A stretch of DNA of 42,719 nucleotides, taken from NCBI GenBank assembly GCA_022839745.1, contig JALHJB010000019.1:1-42719 (forward strand), given 5' to 3'. Position 1 is the stretch's first letter, and the number at the start of each line of letters is the position of its first letter. Source of the stretch: Actinomycetes bacterium (lineage in GTDB: Bacteria > Actinomycetota > Coriobacteriia > Anaerosomatales > Anaerosomataceae). Below the pieces are notes generated by a model. The model did not search any database and was not told the DNA's origin. It worked only from the letters and a program-made list of their open reading frames with translations. Position numbers and translations under genes: made by a program. This document shows, piece by piece, positions 38,822-42,719 of the stretch.

Positions 38822-40440
38822 TCTTCGAGACTCCCCTGGAACTCCATGGGGCGCACCAACTTCTCGATGAACTCGATCTCACTATCCGAGATGTCGTACT
38901 TCTCGTAGAGAGCTTCGTCCGTCCACACACGCGTCCATTCCTGTTTTGGCGCAAAGGTGTAGACCTTGCGGGTCGTGTCCTGCGACGGCTTGTGCAGGAG
39001 GATCAGCAGACGAGTCAGCCGGCACGTCAGATAGGACAGGGCGCTGTCCGCTTCAGTCCGGGAATCGAACGGCCCGATGCAGAGATAGGTCTCCGAGCAT
39101 ATGGTGCCGGGTTCCCCGACGAACGGCGTACTGAGGATCCTGTGCGGATAGGTGTCCCGATTGCCCGTTCCAGGAGCGGCGCGACCGACGTAGACCTTCC
39201 AGCAGTCGATTAGGTAAGACCCCGTGGTGACCTCATCTCGGGCGATGTACCCTCTGCCGCCGTTCTGGTACACGAGCACGTCATCGGCGCCCCGAGTCGC
39301 CTTACCCTTGAACGTGGTCTCGAGTCCAAAGGGCTTTCTTGAGCTCACCAGCTGGTCGAAGCGCTTCTCCTCAGGCAGCAGCAATGTGTCTGACTGGCCG
39401 CTCTCGAGGGCAATGACCTTCTTCAGAATCGACAGTCCCTCGTTGAACCGAATGAACACGTCCGCGCCCGCTTCGAGCAGCGGGCGTGTCGCCGTCGACA
39501 CAGGCCAGTCTTTGAAGTGCGTTGACACCGTGCAGGACCCCGGGTTGTCCCCGTCCCAGAGGAAGTAGCACACGCCTCCCTTGAGCCCTACACCGGGGAA
39601 CACGTCAGCCGCACTCAGGTAGTCATCGATTGAGCGAAGGTGTTTGTCGTTGAGCATCGACTCCCTGAACTCGTCAAGCCCCTTGCCGCCGGCGAACCAA
39701 CGGGCAGGAATGACCATCGACAGGTAGCGCGGCTCGAGTGCCTTCGCCTGCTCCACGAACAACTGATAGATGGGCGCCGCGCTCGTGCCGTAGCCCCCGT
39801 CGTCCAACTGATACGGCGGATTGCCGATGATCACATCGAACTGCATGTCTCCTCCAAAGAGCTCTGCCACACGTGCCTTGCTGTCGTCGGCGTGGATCAG
39901 CGTGTAGGCGTGCGTTTCGAGGTCTCCGCCCCTGCCTAGCGTTTTCTCGCTTGCTCCGCAGTATCTGCACCTGCCGTCGACCCACGTGTGCTCGGTACGC
40001 TTGAACCAGATGTTGCCTTCGTCGGTCGCGAAGGATTTCGCAATCGAGTGCTCCCCTTGAGCGTGCTTCGAGCAGTACACGCTGCGGCGAGCAAGCATGC
40101 TAGTGAGTTGCGTGATACCGATACCGAACACCTGCTTGGTCAGGATGTGATCGACCCGCTCTTGGAGGTCCGGGATCTCGTCCATCAAGCCCTTCGTCAG
40201 CCGACTGGTGATCTCGCGGAGGAAGACGCCGGACTTGGTGCATGGGTCAAGGAACCGCACTGAGGGATTTGCCCACAAGTTGGCGCCATTGTGGCCGTCA
40301 GCCCATGCGGCCGCGACGGCATCGAGCATCCTGTTGGCGAACTCGGGTGGCGTGAACACCTCGTCGTTCGATAGGTTCGCGATGCACGCAAGCACATCGG
40401 GGTTGCGGCCGCGAAGCGAGAGCTGCACCTTGCCGTTCAC
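38818..40440 (-). CDS. Eco57I-type DNA adenine methyltransferase
   Basis: A 540-residue DNA N6-adenine methyltransferase. It opens with a helix and DEVFTPPEFANRMLD (26-40), then a SAM-binding motif I variant VRFLDPCTKSGVFLREI (63-71 core), and the catalytic NPPYQ at 207-211 in FDVIIGNPPYQ. Between them CSKH (123-126) and RCRYCG (157-162) could form a zinc knuckle. The C-terminal half (about 300-540) is a probable target-recognition domain, with GYIARDEVTTGSYLIDCWKV. The start GTG overlaps the previous gene by 4 bases (GTGA), and its stop overlaps the helicase start by 4 bases, so the three are translated together. The motif I glycines are partly replaced (CTKSG), an oddity discussed in the findings. 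Confidence 0.88.
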   Translation of the reverse strand: MNGKVQLSLRGRNPDVLACIANLSNDEVFTPPEFANRMLDAVAAAWADGHNGANLWANPSVRFLDPCTKSGVFLREITSRLTKGLMDEIPDLQERVDHILTKQVFGIGITQLTSMLARRSVYCSKHAQGEHSIAKSFATDEGNIWFKRTEHTWVDGRCRYCGASEKTLGRGGDLETHAYTLIHADDSKARVAELFGGDMQFDVIIGNPPYQLDDGGYGTSAAPIYQLFVEQAKALEPRYLSMVIPARWFAGGKGLDEFRESMLNDKHLRSIDDYLSAADVFPGVGLKGGVCYFLWDGDNPGSCTVSTHFKDWPVSTATRPLLEAGADVFIRFNEGLSILKKVIALESGQSDTLLLPEEKRFDQLVSSRKPFGLETTFKGKATRGADDVLVYQNGGRGYIARDEVTTGSYLIDCWKVYVGRAAPGTGNRDTYPHRILSTPFVGEPGTICSETYLCIGPFDSRTEADSALSYLTCRLTRLLILLHKPSQDTTRKVYTFAPKQEWTRVWTDEALYEKYDISDSEIEFIEKLVRPMEFQGSLEE

Positions 40441-41093
40441 ACGACCTCCACGGAGTCATCAGCCGCGGACATGTAGGCTAGCTCACTGACCGTCATGGGG
40501 GGGTAGGTCTTGACGGGCACGAAGATGTCATGCCTCGCAAGATGGGCGAAGAGGGTCCCCTCCTGGCTGAATGCCGAAGACTGGGCCAGGGCATCGAGCC
40601 GGAAGTCGCGCCGCTGGAACTTACCCTTCCCTAAGTAGCCCCACTCCGCGAAGCGAATCGCCTGTTCATCGCAAGTTCGCATTGTGAGAGCATCGCCGTG
40701 AACAAGGTTCTGGGACAGCACATACGCGGCGGCGCGGTAGAGGTCTTCGGTCTCCTCGAGCTTCAAGTAGCCGGACAAGACCTCAAGCATGTTCGCGCGA
40801 CACTCGGTGATGTTGTCCTGAAGAAGCTCTATCCCGTAACAGCACATCAACGCGAGCAGGGCGTAGTGACGCCTCTCATGCCCCGACTTTCCGAACTTGA
40901 TCTCGACAGCTGCAAGCTTGCGCTGCAGGACGGGGACAAGGAAGTTGCCGCTCCCACACGCCGGCTCCAAGAAGCGCGAATCGATCCGCTCGGTTTCGCC
41001 TTTGACGAGATCCAGCATCGCGCCGACCAACCACGGAGGCGTGAACACCTCCCCATGGTCCGCGACGCGCTGCTTCGACTTGATGAGCATCAT
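40437..41093 (-). CDS. small adenine methyltransferase-like protein lacking NPPY
   Basis: A 218-residue protein with the front half of an N6-adenine methyltransferase. GEVFTPPWLVGAMLDLV (14-30) and a perfect SAM motif I FLEPACGSGNFL (41-52) are followed by a helix with LLALMCCYGIELLQDN and by LVHGDALTM (131-138). It then ends without any NPPY/DPPY motif. The next gene, overlapping by 4 bases, has the catalytic motif but a weakened motif I. The two may work as a heterodimer. Start: two ATG codons in a row (41093 and 41090); no ribosome site, but a TACAAT box lies 7-12 bases before the first, which suggests a leaderless message. Confidence 0.8.
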   Translation of the reverse strand: MMLIKSKQRVADHGEVFTPPWLVGAMLDLVKGETERIDSRFLEPACGSGNFLVPVLQRKLAAVEIKFGKSGHERRHYALLALMCCYGIELLQDNITECRANMLEVLSGYLKLEETEDLYRAAAYVLSQNLVHGDALTMRTCDEQAIRFAEWGYLGKGKFQRRDFRLDALAQSSAFSQEGTLFAHLARHDIFVPVKTYPPMTVSELAYMSAADDSVEVV

Positions 41094-41099
41094 GCGTCC

Positions 41100-41105
41100 A
41101 TTGTA
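41100..41105 (-). promoter_or_regulatory. possible -10 box for the methyltransferase-helicase genes
   Basis: TACAAT on the minus strand (41105-41100). The expected start point, about 7 bases downstream, coincides with the A of the ATG at 41093. Only a weak TTCACG lies 20 bases further upstream, so the call rests on the -10 box. Confidence 0.35.
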
Positions 41106-41192
41106 TTCGAGGGGCCGACGCCGATCGTGAAGCCAACCCTGTGTCGGCAGAACCCCCACGGCACTCGGGGAACCAGTACTTGCTTGCGCGAC

Positions 41193-42260
41193 CTACGAGC
41201 TTCCACTCGGCCCGCCCTTGAGAATCTCATGATACTGTCCCGGCTTCTTCATCTCCTCGATGAGAAAGTCTCTCCACGCGCGCGTGTAGACGTAGTCGCG
41301 GTGCGGCTCGTCGTACAGGCAGTAGGTGGGATTCGTCCTGCTGGGGTTCGCATCTCCGGCAGGCGGTCGAACCCCGTAGTACTGATGCGCCTTCGCGTGG
41401 TGATAGCTGGGCGTGAACCGGTACTCGGGTCCAACGACTTCTTGCACCACCGGCTCCACAGCGGCGCAAATCGCAGCGGGCTTGAATCGGTCAGCATTCG
41501 CGACTGGCACCTGCGAAGGCTTGATCAGCGCCACAAGCTTGGAATACTGCTCCATTTCCTCAGGCTTGCCGGGATCGTACCTTACGAACTCGACAGCGAC
41601 GTCCGCTTGTCCGGGGTTGTTCGCAAGCTTGGGCACGAGGAACACCTTGTAGCTGAATCGCAGATCGTTGACCAGGTCGGCGTTGAGAGAGCTTCGGTAG
41701 CGAGTGACGTATGCCTCGACATCGGGCGCGAGGCCAGCCCGTTGCCGTCTAAGCGCCTTCAGCTGGGCGTCATCCATGACCCGCGAGAACTGCAGGGCTA
41801 TCGCAAGGCTCTCGCAGAGCGCGTAGCGCGCGCCGAACTCCCGAAACAGCAGGTCTTCGAAGTTGAACAGCAGCGCCTGACATTCTCCGAAGATTGTCTC
41901 GTCGAGCGCGGGCATCGAGCGATGCTCGATCTTGTTGCGGAGCGGAATGAAGAACTCCAGGTTCTTTCGCTCAGGAGGGTTCTCCGGGCCGAAGTATTGC
42001 CGTACGCATTCGCGCAGCTCCCACGTCTTATAGTCCCCATCGACTCGCTCGTAGCGGCGACCACGGCGGTAGTATGGTTTGACCTTCTGCTTCAGGAATA
42101 CCGCGTGCAGGAGAGCGGTCCACGCGACCATCATCAGAGTGACGTATCCGCCCGACCGAAACGCGGTGGCTGGTTTGTTGTAGACTTCGACCGCCAACAG
42201 CGCCGATTCGCGCGCCTTCTCGACGTGTGCCCTCACCTCTCTGGGCAGACCCTTGGACAT
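41193..42260 (-). CDS. DUF3644 protein with HEPN-like R-N-x-x-x-H motif
   Basis: A 355-residue protein of the DUF3644 family. The N-terminal block ALLAVEVYNKPATAFRSGGY then VTLMMVAWTALLHAVF (about 20-55) is the family signature. At 108-113 it has RNKIEH in FFIPLRNKIEHRSMP, which fits the R-x4-H active-site motif of HEPN ribonucleases. The C-terminal part (about 200-355) includes FSYKVFLVPKLANNP and the His-rich PSYHHAKAHQYYGV. DUF3644 genes are known next to restriction-modification genes. Here it lies 99 bases upstream of the methyltransferase-helicase genes on the same strand. ATG follows AGAGGACC. I infer an RNase toxin that guards or reinforces the restriction module. Confidence 0.8.
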   Translation of the reverse strand: MSKGLPREVRAHVEKARESALLAVEVYNKPATAFRSGGYVTLMMVAWTALLHAVFLKQKVKPYYRRGRRYERVDGDYKTWELRECVRQYFGPENPPERKNLEFFIPLRNKIEHRSMPALDETIFGECQALLFNFEDLLFREFGARYALCESLAIALQFSRVMDDAQLKALRRQRAGLAPDVEAYVTRYRSSLNADLVNDLRFSYKVFLVPKLANNPGQADVAVEFVRYDPGKPEEMEQYSKLVALIKPSQVPVANADRFKPAAICAAVEPVVQEVVGPEYRFTPSYHHAKAHQYYGVRPPAGDANPSRTNPTYCLYDEPHRDYVYTRAWRDFLIEEMKKPGQYHEILKGGPSGSS

Positions 42261-42396
42261 TGGCTGGTCCTCTTGCTTCCAAGACAGGTCATGGCGGAAT
42301 GGGGCTAGTCACCATGAGATGGCCGGTCCATTCCGGTGTATACGTGGATCGTCCCGAGGACCCGCCCCGGGGCGCCAACAAACGGAGGGACCGGCC

Positions 42397-42719
42397 ATGA
42401 ACAAGTGTACTCACATCGGGCTCGACGTGCACAAGGACACGATCGCGGTGGCGGTACTGCGTCCCGGCACCACTGAAGTCGACGAGCGGGTGATCCCCAA
42501 CACCCCGGAAGCGATCCGGCGCCTCCTCGCCCGACATGACCCGGCCGCGACACGCCTGTGCTACGAGGCCGGTCCCACCGGCTACGACACGCAGCGCACG
42601 ATCGCCGCCCTCGGCTTTGACTGCGACGTGATCGCGCCCTCGATGATCCCGAGACGGAGCGGCCCGCGCGTGAAGACCGACCGCATCGACGCCCGCAACC
42701 TTGCTCGCCTTCACCGCGC
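42397..42719 (+). CDS. IS110/IS1111-type transposase, N-terminal part (runs off right edge)
   Basis: About 107 residues are visible before the window ends. It starts MNKCTHIGLDVHKDTIAVAV after GGAGGGA and carries the DEDD residues of this family: Asp in LDVHKD, Glu in LCYEAGPTGYD, and two Asp in VKTDRIDARNLARL, preceded by IAPSMIPRRSG. The wording is closer to the IS1111 branch than to the decayed copy at 34846. IS1111-type elements move by an RuvC-like, RNA-guided or site-directed mechanism without typical target duplications. It is divergent from the DUF3644 gene. The upstream 96 bases belong partly to the element, but I cannot place its left end. Confidence 0.85.
   Translation, partial: MNKCTHIGLDVHKDTIAVAVLRPGTTEVDERVIPNTPEAIRRLLARHDPAATRLCYEAGPTGYDTQRTIAALGFDCDVIAPSMIPRRSGPRVKTDRIDARNLARLHR

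Overview
The window is GC-rich bacterial DNA with close gene packing, AGGAG-type ribosome sites and many GTG starts. The gene mix is polyphosphate kinases of both types, a NapC-like multiheme cytochrome, hemerythrins, dodecin, and a very large surface protein ending in cell-wall-binding repeats (CWB2). This suggests an environmental, probably anaerobic or facultative, Actinomycetota lineage, perhaps Coriobacteriia-like. That placement is an inference from gene content; there is no rRNA or ribosomal marker here.

Layout. 1-350: N-terminal part of an ISKra4/UPF0236-like transposase running off the left edge. 450-2870: YkgJ-like zinc/iron protein, a cardiolipin synthase-type phospholipase D, and dodecin. 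3080-5350: acyl-CoA synthetase with an XRE-cupin regulator. 5436-10695: CheX-like protein and a polyphosphate cluster (ppx, ppk1, ppk2). 10980-14586: hemerythrin, a small unknown protein, an SDR oxidoreductase behind a promoter with a palindromic operator, a YaiI/YqxD protein and citrate synthase. 14848-14924: tRNA-Asp(GTC) with its own promoter and terminator.

15002-18442 holds two different IS30-type elements placed head to tail. Each is bounded by the same 13-bp direct repeat, and each carries five copies of an 18-22 bp end motif. They appear to have cut off the 3' end of a small membrane-protein gene. 18855-28419 carries a B12-binding protein in an operon with an FtsX/LolD-type ABC transporter, a TetR remnant, a DUF72 protein, a cytochrome c lipoprotein, an alpha/beta hydrolase, a DUF5677-like protein, a cation diffusion facilitator, a membrane protein, a cytochrome with up to 12 haems, and a second hemerythrin. 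28564-33489 is a 1641-residue exported protein with a beta-helix, fibronectin type III domains, Ig-like repeats and CWB2 repeats.

34000-36260 is a graveyard: a ParE-like fragment, an IS110 transposase with its catalytic centre deleted, a decayed helix-turn-helix gene, and an intact molbindin. Next comes the most interesting locus, 36172-42260 on the minus strand, in transcription order: a DUF3644 protein with a HEPN-like R-N-x-x-x-H motif, a small adenine methyltransferase-like protein that has the SAM motif but no NPPY, an Eco57I-type methyltransferase with NPPY, and a T5orf172/GIY-YIG plus DEAD-type helicase. The last three overlap by 4 bp. I read it as a restriction-modification-type defence module with a possible toxin guard. 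Twenty-eight bases after the helicase stop lies a 63-bp structure with the architecture of an integron attC site. An intact IS1111/IS110-type transposase gene closes the window on the right.
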